DNA of 64,000 bases from Vibrio mytili. GTDB taxonomy: Bacteria; Pseudomonadota; Gammaproteobacteria; Enterobacterales; Vibrionaceae. Shown here piece by piece: positions 37,520 through 48,291 of the stretch. The position numbers and the translations under genes are program-made. The notes beneath the pieces are model-generated. The model saw only the letters and a list, made by a program, of their open reading frames with translations. It was not told the DNA's origin and did not search any database. Position 1 is the stretch's first letter, and the number at the start of each line of letters is the position of its first letter. The stretch is taken from contig NZ_JXOK01000062.1 in NCBI RefSeq assembly GCF_000830505.1, positions 1 through 64,000 of the forward strand, written 5' to 3'.

Positions 37520-40500
37520 ATGAAAAGAATGTTAATTAACGCAACTCAAAAAGAAGAGTTGCGTGTCGCACTGGTTGATGGCCAGCGACTTTTCGATCTA
37601 GATATCGAGAGTCCAGGACATGAATCAAAAAAAGCAAATATCTATAAAGGACGTATCACACGTATTGAACCTAGCTTAGAAGCCGCATTTGTTGATTACG
37701 GTGCTGAGCGTCACGGTTTCCTCCCACTAAAAGAAATCGCCCGCGAATATTTTCCTGAAGGATACACATACCAAGGTCGCCCTAGCATTAAGGAAGTGCT
37801 AACTGAAGGCCAGGAAGTCATCGTTCAGGTTGAAAAAGAGGAACGTGGTAGCAAGGGCGCAGCTCTGACTACTTTCATTTCTCTTGCAGGTAGTTACCTC
37901 GTACTAATGCCTAACAACCCCCGAGCTGGCGGTATTTCTCGTCGAATCGAAGGTGACGAACGTACTCAACTGAAAGCTGCTTTAAGTACATTAGAACTGC
38001 CACAGGGTATGGGTCTAATCGTTCGTACTGCAGGTGTCGGAAAAAGTGCTGAAGAGCTAGAGTGGGATCTTAACGTCTTACTTAACCATTGGGGCGCAAT
38101 CAAAGGTGCAGCAGACGCTAATCCTGCTCCATTCTTAATCCACCAAGAAAGTAATGTTATCGTTCGAGCGATTCGCGATTATTTAAGACGTGACATCGGC
38201 GAAATCCTGATTGATAGCAATACTATTTATGAACGTGCGAAAGAGCACATTCAGTTGGTACGACCAGATTTCCTGAACCGAGTTAAAAAATACGACGGCG
38301 AAGTACCTCTGTTTAGCCACTACCAAATTGAGAGTCAAATAGAGTCAGCTTTCCAGCGTGAAGTTCGCTTGCCGTCTGGTGGCTCAATTGTCATCGACCC
38401 AACAGAAGCCCTAACTTCGATCGATATCAACTCTGCCCGAGCAACTAAAGGCGGCGATATCGAGGAAACGGCCCTAAATACCAACCTAGAAGCAGCCGAT
38501 GAGATTGCTCGTCAGCTACGTCTTCGTGATCTAGGTGGTCTGGTTGTTATTGACTTTATCGACATGACACCGGTACGCCACCAGCGCGAAGTTGAGAACC
38601 GCCTACGTGAAGCCGTTCGCCTAGACCGCGCTCGTGTTCAAATTGGTCGCATCTCTCGCTTTGGTCTGCTCGAAATGTCTCGTCAACGTTTGAGCCCTTC
38701 TCTCGCAGAAGCGAGCCACCACATCTGTCCACGTTGTAGTGGGACAGGCGTCGTCCGTGATAATGAATCTCTTGCGTTATCAGTGCTTCGTCTAATCGAA
38801 GAAGAAGCATTGAAAGACAATACGGCACAAGTGTTAGCAGTCGTTCCTGTTCCAATTGCGTCTTACCTTCTGAACGAAAAACGTCGTTCTGTTAATCACA
38901 TCGAACGTATCCAAGAAGTGAAAATTACGGTTGTTCCAAATTCAGACATGGAAACACCGCATTTCGAAGTTATTCGTGTTCGTGAAGGGGAAGAATTCGA
39001 CCTCATTTCTTACTTACTTCCTAAAAAGCTGGAAGCATTGAAAGAAGCAGAAGGTAAAGAGCCTGTTGAAATCGACATCAAACCTAAACGCCTTGAAGAA
39101 CCAGCGCTAAAAGGGTTTGCTTCTCCATCACAATCTGCACCGGCACCTGTCGCTAAGCCAGAGCCTCAAGCAGTGAAGGAAACAGCACCAGTTGAACAGC
39201 AACCAGGATTATTCAGTCGCTTATTTAAAGCGCTGGGAAGCTTCCTGTTTGGTGGTTCAGAGACTGCACAAGAAGAATCGAAGCCACAACAAGATTCACA
39301 GGATAACCGCGACAATACGCGCAATAAACGTGAGCGTAACGAGCGCAACGATCGTCGTCGCAATAACCAACGCGACAATCGTGATAATCGCCGTCGTCGT
39401 AAACCTCGTGATGAGCAGCAAACTAATGAGCAGAATAACGACACTCAACAGCAAACTGCCAACAAGCAAAAGAACCGTAATCAAAAACGTAAGCCAAAAG
39501 CTCAACAAGCAGACAAAGCTCAAGAGCAAAAAGCCAATACAAAAGTAGTTGAAAAGGGTCTACAGCTTGCTGAAGAAGCTCGCACTGAAACTCAACCAGA
39601 CGCGAAGCCTGAAGCCAACAAAGCCAAGGCAAATGCGAAAACGGAAAAAGTGAAAGAGCGCCGTCAACGTCGTAAAATCAATAAATCGGTTCGCGTCAAA
39701 GACCAGCAACAAGCAACGGCACCAGTTGAAGAGCCAATTAAAGTGGCAGAAACGGCTGAGGTTGCAGTAGAACAAACGCCAGTAGAAACGACAGCACCAG
39801 TCAGCAAGAGCAAGACAACAAGCAAGCCGAGTCGAAACAACGCCGTAACCGTCGTTCTCCTCGTCATTTACGTGCTAGTGGTCAACGTCGTCGTCGTGGC
39901 CGTGATCGTCGCCCTAACCCATTCCGTCTACGCAAAGGTGGGGTTGCCTCTCCAGAAATGGCGATGGGTAAAGTGATGCCACGCTACATTCCTAAAGCTG
40001 CTCCTAAGAAACAAGCAGCCGTGAAGGAAGAAACCGCAGTGGCTGTAACTTACGGTGGCTTTGCGTGTCCTGAGATGGCCATGGGTAAAGTGATTCTACG
40101 TCGCGAACAACCTGTAACAGCTGAAGCTCCAACTATTGAGCCAAAAGTTCAACAAGTAGCAGAAACACCTGTCGCACAGGAAGCAGTAGAAGTCAAAGTG
40201 GACACACCTGTTGTTCAGACTGCGGAGACAACAGTAACTGAATCTATTGCCGTTGAATCTATCGCTTCTGAAGCAGCAAAAGTGGAATCGCCTGTTGTTG
40301 AAGCAACGGATACGGTTGTAGAAACAGAGAAGCCTGTGGCAGAGAAACCTGTGACTGATGCGGTTGAAGAAGCTGTAGAAGAGACTGCAGTTGAAGCACC
40401 TGCTACACCAGTTGCAACCGCAGAGCCTAAAGCAACGGTTATCAAAGTTACGGCTAAACCAAGAGCGAGCGCACCGATGACAAAAGCTCCTGGTCCACAA

Positions 40501-40626
40501 GAGCTACGCGAAATACAAGTGACTGCAGCGCCGCTTAAGCGCGATCGCTACCAGCCGAAAGGTGCAGGTAGTCAAGTTGCTAAAAATAGCGCTTCAGCGG
40601 CAATGACAAAGCCTAACTTTAGCTAA
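37520..40626 (+). CDS. rne: Ribonuclease E, frameshifted in the C-terminal half (likely sequence error)
   Basis: Endonuclease for rRNA/tRNA processing and mRNA decay and scaffold of the degradosome. S1 domain ~37-119; catalytic aspartates in LTSIDINSA (~303) and VVIDFIDM (~346); zinc-link CPRCSGTG (~404), all at E. coli positions. The second half is disordered, with an Arg/Asn-rich RNA-binding stretch and Ala/Val/Glu-rich tail. The frame breaks at ~39807. Adding one A (AGC-AAA-GAG, giving [20 protein letters not shown]) restores 1035 residues. Motif PEMAMGKV occurs twice. The near-terminal [11 protein letters not shown] resembles the E. coli PNPase-binding segment. Confidence 0.95.
37541..37562 (+). 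promoter_or_regulatory. Hairpin immediately inside the rne coding start
   Basis: GCAACTC / GAGTTGC, a 7-bp stem with an 8-base loop at codons 8-15. From memory the E. coli rne start has the same pairing (GCAACTC...GAGTTGC), so it may be a conserved element rather than a coding coincidence. Confidence 0.55.
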
Positions 40627-40661
40627 GTTGATCTATTTGTACTGAGTTACAGAAGAAAACT

Positions 40662-40692
40662 AAGGCTGCCTTCATAGGCAGCCTTTTTTTAT
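40662..40692 (+). terminator. Terminator after rne
   Basis: AAGGCTGCC / GGCAGCCTT with a 6-base loop, followed by seven T; 36 bp after the rne stop. Confidence 0.92.
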
Positions 40693-40957
40693 CGCTCATA
40701 AAAGCACATAAGCAGAAATACTCATTAAAATATCAATAGTAGATCACATTTGTTGTTCAATATCCGTATCATTCTTGAACTTAGTCACACTTTTTTGATA
40801 GGATTCGCCGACTCAAGTTTTCGACACCATTCTAATGCGACTCTTTTACTACTACGGTTTACGCTGTGTGAATTGACTATCCATTTGCTATCAGCGGCTA
40901 AAGCAAATACGAATATGTGTCGGAATAAACTCATCTCAACGAGAACTAAAAACCAAC
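40693..40957. other. sulP promoter region
   Basis: About 265 bases before the SulP gene. I see no supported gene or clear hairpin; it should hold the sulP promoter. Confidence 0.4.
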
Positions 40958-42517
40958 ATGTTCGAATTTCCGCAATTTTCTAAGTACTCAGTAAAAAACG
41001 ATGTGCTATCAGGTTTAACCGTCGCTCTCGCGTTAGTCCCTGAGGCTGTCGCATTTGCTTTCGTTGCAGGCGTAGATCCAATGGTCGGTCTATACGCTGC
41101 GTTTATCGTCGGCCTCGTGACTTCAATCTTTGGTGGACGCCCTGGGATGATCTCGGGAGCGACAGGCGCGATGGCTGTAGTCATGGTCTCGCTGGTCGCA
41201 ACGCATGGCGTACAGTACCTGTTTGCAGCGATTATGCTGGCGGGCATTCTGCAAGTCTGCGCGGGGCTTTTTAAGCTGGGGAAATTTATCAGAATTGTTC
41301 CACACCCAGTAATGATTGGCTTCGTTAACGGCTTAGCCATTGTGATTTTCCTTGCTCAATTAGGTCAGTTTAAAGCACCAGACCTCAATGGAATGCTCAC
41401 ATGGTTACCACAAGACCAGATGATGCTAATGCTTGGCCTGGTGGCATTAACGATGGCTATCATTCACTTTTTACCCAAAATCACCACAGCAGTGCCGTCT
41501 TCGCTTGTCGCGATTGTAACCGTTACCGCACTGGTTATCGGCTTGGACCTTGAAACCCGTACTGTTGTGGATTTTCTGCGCACCATGTCTGGGGATGAGG
41601 CTGCGACTTTGGCAGGTTCACTACCAACCTTCTCGATTCCGATGGTTCCGTTTACCTTGGAAACGCTACAAATCATTCTTCCGTATGCCATTATTCTCGC
41701 TGCTATTGGCTTGATCGAGTCTCTACTGACTCTAACAGTGCTAGATGAGATGACGAACAGTCGTGGTCAGTCTAACCGTGAATGTATTGGTCAGGGTATG
41801 GCCAACATGACGTGTTCAGTGTTTGGTGCCATGGGTGGTTGTGCAATGATTGGTCAATCCATGATTAACGTGAACTCCGGGGGCCGTGGACGTCTGTCCG
41901 GCATTGTTGCCGCTGTTGCTCTACTGATGTTCATTCTGTTTGCATCCTCTTTGATTGAGATGATTCCGCTTGCGGCACTGGTTGGCGTTATGTTTATGGT
42001 TGTGATTGGCACTTTTGAATGGGCAACCTTCAAACTTGCCCGCCGCGTACCAAAACAAGACTTTTTTGTTATAGTCCTTGTAACCGTCGTAACTGTTCTT
42101 ACTGACTTAGCCATTGCGGTCGCGGTTGGCGTGATTGCCTCTGCATTGATGTTCGCTTGGCAACATGCAAAACACATCTATGCCGATACGTGTATTAATG
42201 AAGAGGGTTCAAAGGAATATAAAATCCACGGTCCTATCTTCTTTGGTTCCGCAGCAAGCTTCCTTGAGTTATTTAATGCTCAAGACGATCCCAACGATAT
42301 CATCGTTGATTTTGCCGACTCTCGCGTTACCGATCACTCTGCTATTGAGGCCATTGAGACGCTCGCAGAGCGCTATGCTAGCCAGGGTAAGACATTGCAC
42401 CTTCGCCATTTAAGCCCTGATTGTCGCAAGGTACTAGACAAAGCAGGTAGCCTAGTGGAAATCAATGTAAAAGAAGACCCAAGTTACAAAGTAGCGACAG
42501 ACCTTTTAGCGGGTTAA
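40958..42517 (+). CDS. SulP-family anion transporter with STAS domain
   Basis: Inner-membrane anion transporter. 519 residues: about 11-12 membrane segments from residue 12 to ~405 ([57 protein letters not shown]) and a cytoplasmic STAS domain at ~420-515 ([39 protein letters not shown]). SulP proteins carry sulfate, bicarbonate, dicarboxylates or other anions; the sequence alone does not settle which. Alone on its transcript with a strong terminator. Confidence 0.92.
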   Translation: MFEFPQFSKYSVKNDVLSGLTVALALVPEAVAFAFVAGVDPMVGLYAAFIVGLVTSIFGGRPGMISGATGAMAVVMVSLVATHGVQYLFAAIMLAGILQVCAGLFKLGKFIRIVPHPVMIGFVNGLAIVIFLAQLGQFKAPDLNGMLTWLPQDQMMLMLGLVALTMAIIHFLPKITTAVPSSLVAIVTVTALVIGLDLETRTVVDFLRTMSGDEAATLAGSLPTFSIPMVPFTLETLQIILPYAIILAAIGLIESLLTLTVLDEMTNSRGQSNRECIGQGMANMTCSVFGAMGGCAMIGQSMINVNSGGRGRLSGIVAAVALLMFILFASSLIEMIPLAALVGVMFMVVIGTFEWATFKLARRVPKQDFFVIVLVTVVTVLTDLAIAVAVGVIASALMFAWQHAKHIYADTCINEEGSKEYKIHGPIFFGSAASFLELFNAQDDPNDIIVDFADSRVTDHSAIEAIETLAERYASQGKTLHLRHLSPDCRKVLDKAGSLVEINVKEDPSYKVATDLLAG

Positions 42518-42530
42518 AGCGCAGCAAACA

Positions 42531-42562
42531 AAAAGGGATGAGTAAAGCTCATCCCTTTTTTC
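42531..42562 (+). terminator. Terminator after sulP
   Basis: AAAAGGGATGAG / CTCATCCCTTTT, a 12-bp perfect stem with a 5-base loop and a T run. It also faces the convergent phosphatase gene. Confidence 0.92.
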
Positions 42563-42601
42563 GTTTTACAAACCCGATGTTTTGTATCGCCCAAACTGAG
42601 A

Positions 42602-43051
42602 TTACAGTTTGTTCAAGATCTCGACCGAAGCATCTTCGATTAAATCTAAAACCAGCTCAAATCCATCGCCATCGCCATAGTACGGATCGGGAATCTCATC
42701 GTAAGCCGATGTTGAGTGACTTAAAAACAATGACACTTTATCGCGATATTTTGACGGGCACATATCTAACAAATCGGCCAAGTTTGCTTTATCTGCGGCA
42801 AGAATCATATCAAAGTATTCAAAGTCACTGACTGCAACTTGTCGAGCACGCATACCGTCAAACGAGTACCCTCGTAGTTTCCCTGCCGCCATCGCTCTAC
42901 GATCTGGGGAATGACCAGTGTGATAACCTATCGTGCCTGCGGAGTCCACTTCCACATTAACCCCTTGTTCAAGAGCTTTCGCTTTCAATACCGCCTCTCC
43001 GGTCGGTGAACGGCAAATATTACCCATGCACACAACAAGTATTTTCTTCAT
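42602..43051 (-). CDS. Low-molecular-weight protein tyrosine phosphatase
   Basis: 149 residues from ATG 43051 (MKKILVVCMGNICRSPTGEA), preceded by AGGGAA. The longer in-frame version to 43180 adds sequence that overlaps cobO and is not conserved. Active-site loop C-x5-R is CMGNICRSP (~8-16); the general acid is in IPDPYYGDG (~115). Bacterial members act on exopolysaccharide kinases or general phosphotyrosine; no polysaccharide genes are nearby. Divergent from cobO. Confidence 0.92.
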   Translation of the reverse strand: MKKILVVCMGNICRSPTGEAVLKAKALEQGVNVEVDSAGTIGYHTGHSPDRRAMAAGKLRGYSFDGMRARQVAVSDFEYFDMILAADKANLADLLDMCPSKYRDKVSLFLSHSTSAYDEIPDPYYGDGDGFELVLDLIEDASVEILNKL

Positions 43052-43173
43052 TTTATTCCCTGATTTATTCGATGGTTTTTCTTCACTTATGGTTGGTCTA
43101 TCATAGCGAGTAAAATCAGCTAACCCAAGTTCAGGCGCATAAGTTACGCTGAACCAAAAGGAATTAAGAAAAT

Positions 43174-43782
43174 ATGACATCTAGCGAAGAGAATAAGCAA
43201 GCTCGCCACAAAGCTCGCCAACAGAAAGTTAAAGAGCAAGTCGACGCACGAGTCGCCGCCGCTCAAGAAGAAAAAGGCTTGTTATTAATCATCACTGGTA
43301 ACGGTAAAGGCAAGTCAACATCGGGCTTCGGCACCATCGCGCGCGCGGTAGGGCATGGCTTAAAATGTTCAGTCGCACAGTTTATAAAAGGCACCTGGGA
43401 CAACGGCGAACGTAACCTGCTTGAGAAACTCGGTGTAGAATTCCAAGTGATGGCCACTGGCTTTACGTGGGAAACTCAGAACAAAACGGCGGATACCGAG
43501 GCTGCACAGCTAGTTTGGCAAGAGTGTAAACGCATGCTGCAAAATGAATCTATTGATGTCGTTTTATTTGACGAACTGACTTATATGGTCAGCTATGGTT
43601 ACATTGATTTAGATGAAGTCGTCGATGCACTGAGCAACCGGCCAAAAATGCAATCAGTGATTATTACCGGACGAGGCGCACATAGAACTTTAATCGAAAT
43701 GGCCGACACGGTGTCCGAAGTCAAAAACGTAAAACATGCTTTCGAGTCTGGCGTCAAAGCACTCAAAGGTGTGGATTGGTAG
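43174..43782 (+). CDS. cobO: Cob(I)yrinic acid a,c-diamide adenosyltransferase
   Basis: ATP:corrinoid adenosyltransferase (CobO/BtuR) for making or salvaging coenzyme B12. 202 residues. N-terminal lysine/arginine-rich helix, P-loop ITGNGKGKSTSGFGT (~41-55), then VAQFIKGTWDNGERNLLEKL and DVVLFDELTYMVSYGYIDLD (~131). No other cobalamin genes are in the window, favouring salvage. Confidence 0.94.
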   Translation: MTSSEENKQARHKARQQKVKEQVDARVAAAQEEKGLLLIITGNGKGKSTSGFGTIARAVGHGLKCSVAQFIKGTWDNGERNLLEKLGVEFQVMATGFTWETQNKTADTEAAQLVWQECKRMLQNESIDVVLFDELTYMVSYGYIDLDEVVDALSNRPKMQSVIITGRGAHRTLIEMADTVSEVKNVKHAFESGVKALKGVDW

Positions 43783-43809
43783 GGGAAAAAGGTACTAGGC
43801 AAATAAGGT

Positions 43810-43966
43810 CCTAGGTCCTAGGCGAGCGCAACGGAGGCTATGTGCCTCTTTGTTGGCATATTTGTGTTTACTATTTTGGAATACGGATTACAGAGTACGG
43901 AGTCACTGTCTGTACTCCGTACTCTGTGAGCGAAGCGTTCCGAAATCGAAATAGTCTTTTCCTAGG
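43810..43966. repeat. Intergenic palindromic element with flanking CCTAGG copies
   Basis: The core is a perfect 14-bp inverted repeat ACAGAGTACGGAGT (43890-43903) / ACTCCGTACTCTGT (43914-43927) around a 10-base loop. An imperfect outer pairing CTATTT-TGGAA (43871) / TTCC...AAATAG (43936-43954) surrounds it. CCTAGG occurs at 43810, 43817 and 43961. It lies between convergent cobO and the AsmA-like gene. It looks like a dispersed REP/ERIC-like element and could end both transcripts. Confidence 0.7.
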
Positions 43967-43977
43967 AGCTCAAATAC

Positions 43978-46056
43978 CTAGTTAAATAGGCCTTTAATTA
44001 GACTATCGACCGCTTCTTTCGTTTTCTCATCTTTAATTTTATCCGTGAGCTTTTCGACACCACGGTCAATTTCTTTGCGCGCTTTCTCTTTAAGAACATC
44101 ATCGAACACCAGCTTGAATTTCGGATCCGCCCATTTCCCAGAGACATTAATTGGAATGGTAATATCTTTCAGTTCATCGATATTCTTTCCACCCTGCCCT
44201 TCCAGTGTGCCAACGATTGACGTACTGATAGTAAAGTCGACGGTTTCGTTAAGGTAGTTCGCCTTACCATTACCACGTACACGAAGCAGTGGGGACTGGG
44301 CTTGCATGTCATTCGTAGAAGCAACACCGCCGTTTAGCTTCAATGTCGCAGTCATAGCACTGAAGTCCGTTTTCTTTACTTCGCTTGTCCCTTCAACGGA
44401 CTGTCCTTTGAATTTGGCGTAGTTCTCACGAATGAGTTGCGCTACGTTGACCCCGTGCACGGCACCATCTGCAAAATTTATCATCACGGTACCCGTTAAG
44501 TTCTTTTTAATCCCAGTAGGCGTTAAGCTACTGCCTTTCACATTAACGTCAATGTTACCAGTGCCTTCCAACTTATCATTATCTGCCACATCAACCAGTA
44601 ATGGCTGAACATGCACGCCTTTGATGGATTTTTTGACAGTGTATGTCGCAGGGGTCTTGCGTGCATCTAACTGTGCTTTTGCGTTAACACTACCTTGATA
44701 AAGCTTCGAGCTGAACGATGTTAATTCTGCCAAGCCACGGTTAACCGTAAAGCTCGCTTTTACCGCTTGCATGTGCGCGTTAGCGGCTTTAAATTTATCG
44801 ACTGTAATATCCCCTTTAACATCCATTGCTTTCAACGCTGACAAATCTGGTTCAGTTTCAGTAGATGCTTTGCTTTCTCCTGCAGAGGTATCTGCTTTAG
44901 ATTCGTTTGGCTTATCCAGACCAAGGAACGAATCCAAATCGATTTCAGGGCTATGCAACGCAAAACGAACTTGCGGGATATCAGCCAAAGTAACGTCTGC
45001 TTTTCCATCAAGCGCAATTGCATTGGCCGTCAGCTTTTCCAGGATAAAACTTAAATGGCTCTTCACGATATCGAAAGAAAGATCTGAGACCATATCTACT
45101 TTCATTGGAGACTGAGGTAGTGATTGCCCTTCTAATGTCGACTTCAGCGTCAATTCGTCTAATTGAACTTTACTGATGTTTTTATCTACGGTGAGCTGAC
45201 CGTCACCTTGCATGGTCACTTGTAAATCAGACACCACCCCTTTTAAGGCATAGGTAAGCTTGTTGGCTTGGTCAAACTCAAACGTGTCTAGACCAATCGT
45301 CGCTGATTCAATCACATTGTTTGGATCCGAGTAACTGGCATCCACATTAACGTTCTTCAGCGCGTAACTTGCCAAACCTTCTGACACCATGAAGTCTGCC
45401 TTACCTTGCGCTGCAAACTTCTGATCATTCATTTCGCCTTTCACCGCAAAGTCTGCGCTCGTCCAGCTATCAAACGCAAACTCTGAGAGATTCAAAGTAA
45501 TGTCATACAGCTTAGTAAAATTACCTGCTTGATTATCTTGTATTTCTAGCGAGCTATTCGAGACCGTAACACCCGCTAAATCCACTTTCCAACCAGTGCT
45601 CGCAGACTGGCTTTCTTCAGGAACTGAAGCCACTTCCTCTTTCTGTTCTGCTTGCTGAGATTGTGCTTGCGTAAGTGCATCGATGTTCTTAGTGCCATCT
45701 TCTAGAATTTCTAAGTAAAAGTCAGCGCCATCAAGAGTGACATTACCAATTTCTAAATGCTGATTGAGCAGCGGCATAACTGATACGTCAACACCGACCG
45801 TCTCGACTTTGAATAGATTTGGCTGACTAAAGCCTTGCGGGTTTTTCAGCGCAGTACGGCCAAGCTCTAAACCAACGGATGGAAAAAATTGCCAACTGAG
45901 ATCGCCCTCGATCACCAGTTCCAAACCCGTTTGTTTCTGTACTTGTTTTACAATAAGAGGCTTAAATTGGTTGGGGTTAACAAAAATGGTTAACGCCAAA
46001 ATGGCACCCAAGACGAGTACCACTGGTATCGCGAGTATTATGAGCAGTTTCTTCAT
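43978..46056 (-). CDS. AsmA-family protein
   Basis: 692-residue inner-membrane-anchored periplasmic protein. One N-terminal helix (LLIILAIPVVLVLGAILALT) is followed by the AsmA N-terminal pattern PNQFKPLIVKQVQKQTGLEL and a long beta-rich region. The AsmA_2-like C-terminal part has GSSLTPTGIKKNLTGTVMIN, FADGAVHGVNVAQLIRE and VDFTISTSIVGTLEGQGG. AsmA-like proteins are linked to outer-membrane biogenesis and lipid transfer between membranes. Ribosome site AGGAAAA before ATG 46056. Confidence 0.92.
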   Translation of the reverse strand: MKKLLIILAIPVVLVLGAILALTIFVNPNQFKPLIVKQVQKQTGLELVIEGDLSWQFFPSVGLELGRTALKNPQGFSQPNLFKVETVGVDVSVMPLLNQHLEIGNVTLDGADFYLEILEDGTKNIDALTQAQSQQAEQKEEVASVPEESQSASTGWKVDLAGVTVSNSSLEIQDNQAGNFTKLYDITLNLSEFAFDSWTSADFAVKGEMNDQKFAAQGKADFMVSEGLASYALKNVNVDASYSDPNNVIESATIGLDTFEFDQANKLTYALKGVVSDLQVTMQGDGQLTVDKNISKVQLDELTLKSTLEGQSLPQSPMKVDMVSDLSFDIVKSHLSFILEKLTANAIALDGKADVTLADIPQVRFALHSPEIDLDSFLGLDKPNESKADTSAGESKASTETEPDLSALKAMDVKGDITVDKFKAANAHMQAVKASFTVNRGLAELTSFSSKLYQGSVNAKAQLDARKTPATYTVKKSIKGVHVQPLLVDVADNDKLEGTGNIDVNVKGSSLTPTGIKKNLTGTVMINFADGAVHGVNVAQLIRENYAKFKGQSVEGTSEVKKTDFSAMTATLKLNGGVASTNDMQAQSPLLRVRGNGKANYLNETVDFTISTSIVGTLEGQGGKNIDELKDITIPINVSGKWADPKFKLVFDDVLKEKARKEIDRGVEKLTDKIKDEKTKEAVDSLIKGLFN

Positions 46057-46157
46057 TTGTTTTTCCTAGCGCAATTTTTTTAGATTATAGTCAGAGACTT
46101 CCAACAGAGAACGAAGTTCAACTCATTTAACTGTAACTGACTAATTTGAAGATAAAA

Positions 46158-46195
46158 AAAAGAAGTGACACCTAAAGTGCCACTTCTTTTCATAA
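46158..46195 (-). terminator. Terminator after udk
   Basis: AAAAGAAGTG-a-CAC / GTG-c-CACTTCTTTT interrupted stem with A and T runs on the two sides, 34 bp past the udk stop and upstream of the AsmA-like gene. Confidence 0.88.
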
Positions 46196-46223
46196 AAATA
46201 AAGCGATACCGCTTAATCCACGC

Positions 46224-46865
46224 CTATGCTTTCAAAAGTCTTGCAATGTGAGCTTTTAATACATCAATGGCAATGCGGTTTTTTCCGCCACGAGGTACAA
46301 TGATGTCCGCATATTGCTTAGAAGGTTCGATAAATTGCATGAACATCGGACGCACGGTTTGTTGATACTGCTTAAGTACGGACTCCATAGTACGTCCGCG
46401 CTCTTCAACATCACGTTTAACACGACGAAGAAGACAGATATCCAACGGCGTATCCATAAATACCGTCGCGTGCATCAGGTCCCGTAAACGCGGATCAGTC
46501 AGGAGAAGAATACCTTCTAAAATGATCACTTTTTTCGGGGTTAGGGTCGTAGTATTACTTGTTCTAGTGTGCTCAGAGTAGCTATACTCCGGCACTTCAA
46601 CCGCTTCACCACGAACTAACTTTTCTAGGTGCTCACACAACAAGTCGTGATCTAACGCACTCGGGTGGTCATAGTTAGTCTTTACGCGCTCTTCCATGCT
46701 CAAGTGACTTTGGTCATTGTAGTAGCAATCTTCCGTGATAACTCCGATTTGATGGTCGCCAACTTTCTCGCGAATCTCATTGTAAATGGTACTTGCGATC
46801 AAGCTTTTTCCAGAAGCAGAAGCGCCAGCAATACCGACGATTACGCATTGATTATTATCAGACAT
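46224..46865 (-). CDS. udk: Uridine kinase
   Basis: Pyrimidine salvage: phosphorylates uridine and cytidine. 213 residues. P-loop [15 protein letters not shown] (~11-24), [17 protein letters not shown] (~44), [13 protein letters not shown] (~64), [17 protein letters not shown] (~112). ATG 46865. Confidence 0.97.
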   Translation of the reverse strand: MSDNNQCVIVGIAGASASGKSLIASTIYNEIREKVGDHQIGVITEDCYYNDQSHLSMEERVKTNYDHPSALDHDLLCEHLEKLVRGEAVEVPEYSYSEHTRTSNTTTLTPKKVIILEGILLLTDPRLRDLMHATVFMDTPLDICLLRRVKRDVEERGRTMESVLKQYQQTVRPMFMQFIEPSKQYADIIVPRGGKNRIAIDVLKAHIARLLKA

Positions 46866-47055
46866 TAGTTTGCACCCGATGAAGATTTACAGTCACATAA
46901 AATAAACCGCATGATTATAGGGAGTTCATACCCTAGTTGCTAGCTGCAATTAGAGTTTAGTCTCAGTTTTCTGTTCGCCCAGAGCCTACGCTCTGAGCAA
47001 ACGTTAAAATACGCAACTTTACATCATAAATATTAACAAACCAGGCCTATTAACC

Positions 47056-48132
47056 TTAATTGACCATAGTGAAATCAATTGCATCAGGCTTTGGCTTTCC
47101 TTGCCAAAATAAGCGACTACACACCTGATCAGCGAGTTGCTTATAATATCCTGCATGTTCACTTTCAGGCCGTCCTGCAACCGTCGGCACACCAGCATCG
47201 ATATCTTCACGCATTTGAATATGCAGTGGTATTTGGCCCAACAATGCTAAGCCAAATTCTTGCGACATTTTTTCCGCGCCACCCATACCAAAAATATGCT
47301 CTTTAGCTCCACATTGACTACATATGTGGTAACTCATGTTTTCTACAACCCCAACAACAGGGACATTCACTTTATTAAACATTGCCGCACCTTTACGTGC
47401 ATCTGCCAACGCTAAATCTTGTGGTGTGGTAACCAGTACTGACCCTGTAACAGGGATCTGTTGAGACAACGTCAACTGAATATCACCCGTACCCGGCGGC
47501 ATATCAATGACCAAATAATCCAAGTCAGGCCACTCCGTCTCGTTTAACAGCTGAGATAGTGCTTTCGACGCCATAGGACCACGCCAAATAGCGGCTTCTG
47601 ATTTATCCACTAAATAACCAATAGAATGAGTATAGATGCCATGAGCGAAAATAGGCTCCATCCATTTCGAGTCGCGAACTTGAGGCTTCGCATCTTCTTG
47701 CCCCAGCATCATGGGTACTGAAGGACCATAAATATCCGCATCGAGCAACCCGACCTTCACCCCTGACTGCGCAATGGCTAATGCTAGGTTAACGGCAGTG
47801 GTCGATTTGCCGACTCCACCTTTTGCAGAGCTGACTGCAATGATATTTTTAACGCCTTTAACGCCATTCGCCACCTGCGTTTCAAGTGCTTTAACATTGA
47901 CCAAGATCTGGTAGTCAAATGGTGGAACAACCTTTGACGCTTGTTGCTGTTGAATCCAAACGCAAAGTTCTTCTTTGAGTGCGTGACTCGCAAATGGCAA
48001 TTGTATTTCTACGTTGCCCGTAGCCTGAACAACTATGACACCGTGGATATCTGCCCAGTTTTCCACCAACTGTGGATGTTGAAATTGGTTGAACCAATCA
48101 CAAAAATCTTGCTTTGAAGTGAACGAATGCAT
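47056..48132 (-). CDS. apbC: Iron-sulfur cluster carrier ApbC/Mrp
   Basis: P-loop ATPase of the Mrp/ApbC family, carrying Fe-S clusters for assembly in the cytoplasm. 358 residues from ATG 48132, which has AAAGGAGG upstream; the in-frame 48168 start has none. Deviant Walker A SSAKGGVGKSTTAVNLA (~98), DADIYGPSVPMMLG, VIDMPPGTGDIQL, and the CxxC cluster-binding pair in HICSQCGAKE (~272). Divergent from metG, a common arrangement. Confidence 0.96.
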   Translation of the reverse strand: MHSFTSKQDFCDWFNQFQHPQLVENWADIHGVIVVQATGNVEIQLPFASHALKEELCVWIQQQQASKVVPPFDYQILVNVKALETQVANGVKGVKNIIAVSSAKGGVGKSTTAVNLALAIAQSGVKVGLLDADIYGPSVPMMLGQEDAKPQVRDSKWMEPIFAHGIYTHSIGYLVDKSEAAIWRGPMASKALSQLLNETEWPDLDYLVIDMPPGTGDIQLTLSQQIPVTGSVLVTTPQDLALADARKGAAMFNKVNVPVVGVVENMSYHICSQCGAKEHIFGMGGAEKMSQEFGLALLGQIPLHIQMREDIDAGVPTVAGRPESEHAGYYKQLADQVCSRLFWQGKPKPDAIDFTMVN

Positions 48133-48291
48133 AAATCCTCCTTTTAAGAGCCATGCTACCACTGACATGTTAGAAGCAGAACCCTAAAAAACTAAGGCAT
48201 TCCACAGTTTGACACCTTGGAGTTAGTGAGCTCATGGGGTAGTATTGTCCATCAAATCTTTTATACCTATCAAGAAAAGCGAATATTAAGT

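Noticed and set aside
39192..39548. Open frames on both strands inside the rne C-terminal region (for example 39192-39548 plus, 40096-40500 minus)
   Set aside because: Low-complexity repeats in rne produce long open shadow frames; none has a ribosome site or family resemblance.
46980..46995. CAGAGC-CTAC-GCTCTG hairpin as the apbC terminator
   Set aside because: The stem is only 6 bp in the core and no T run follows on the minus strand.
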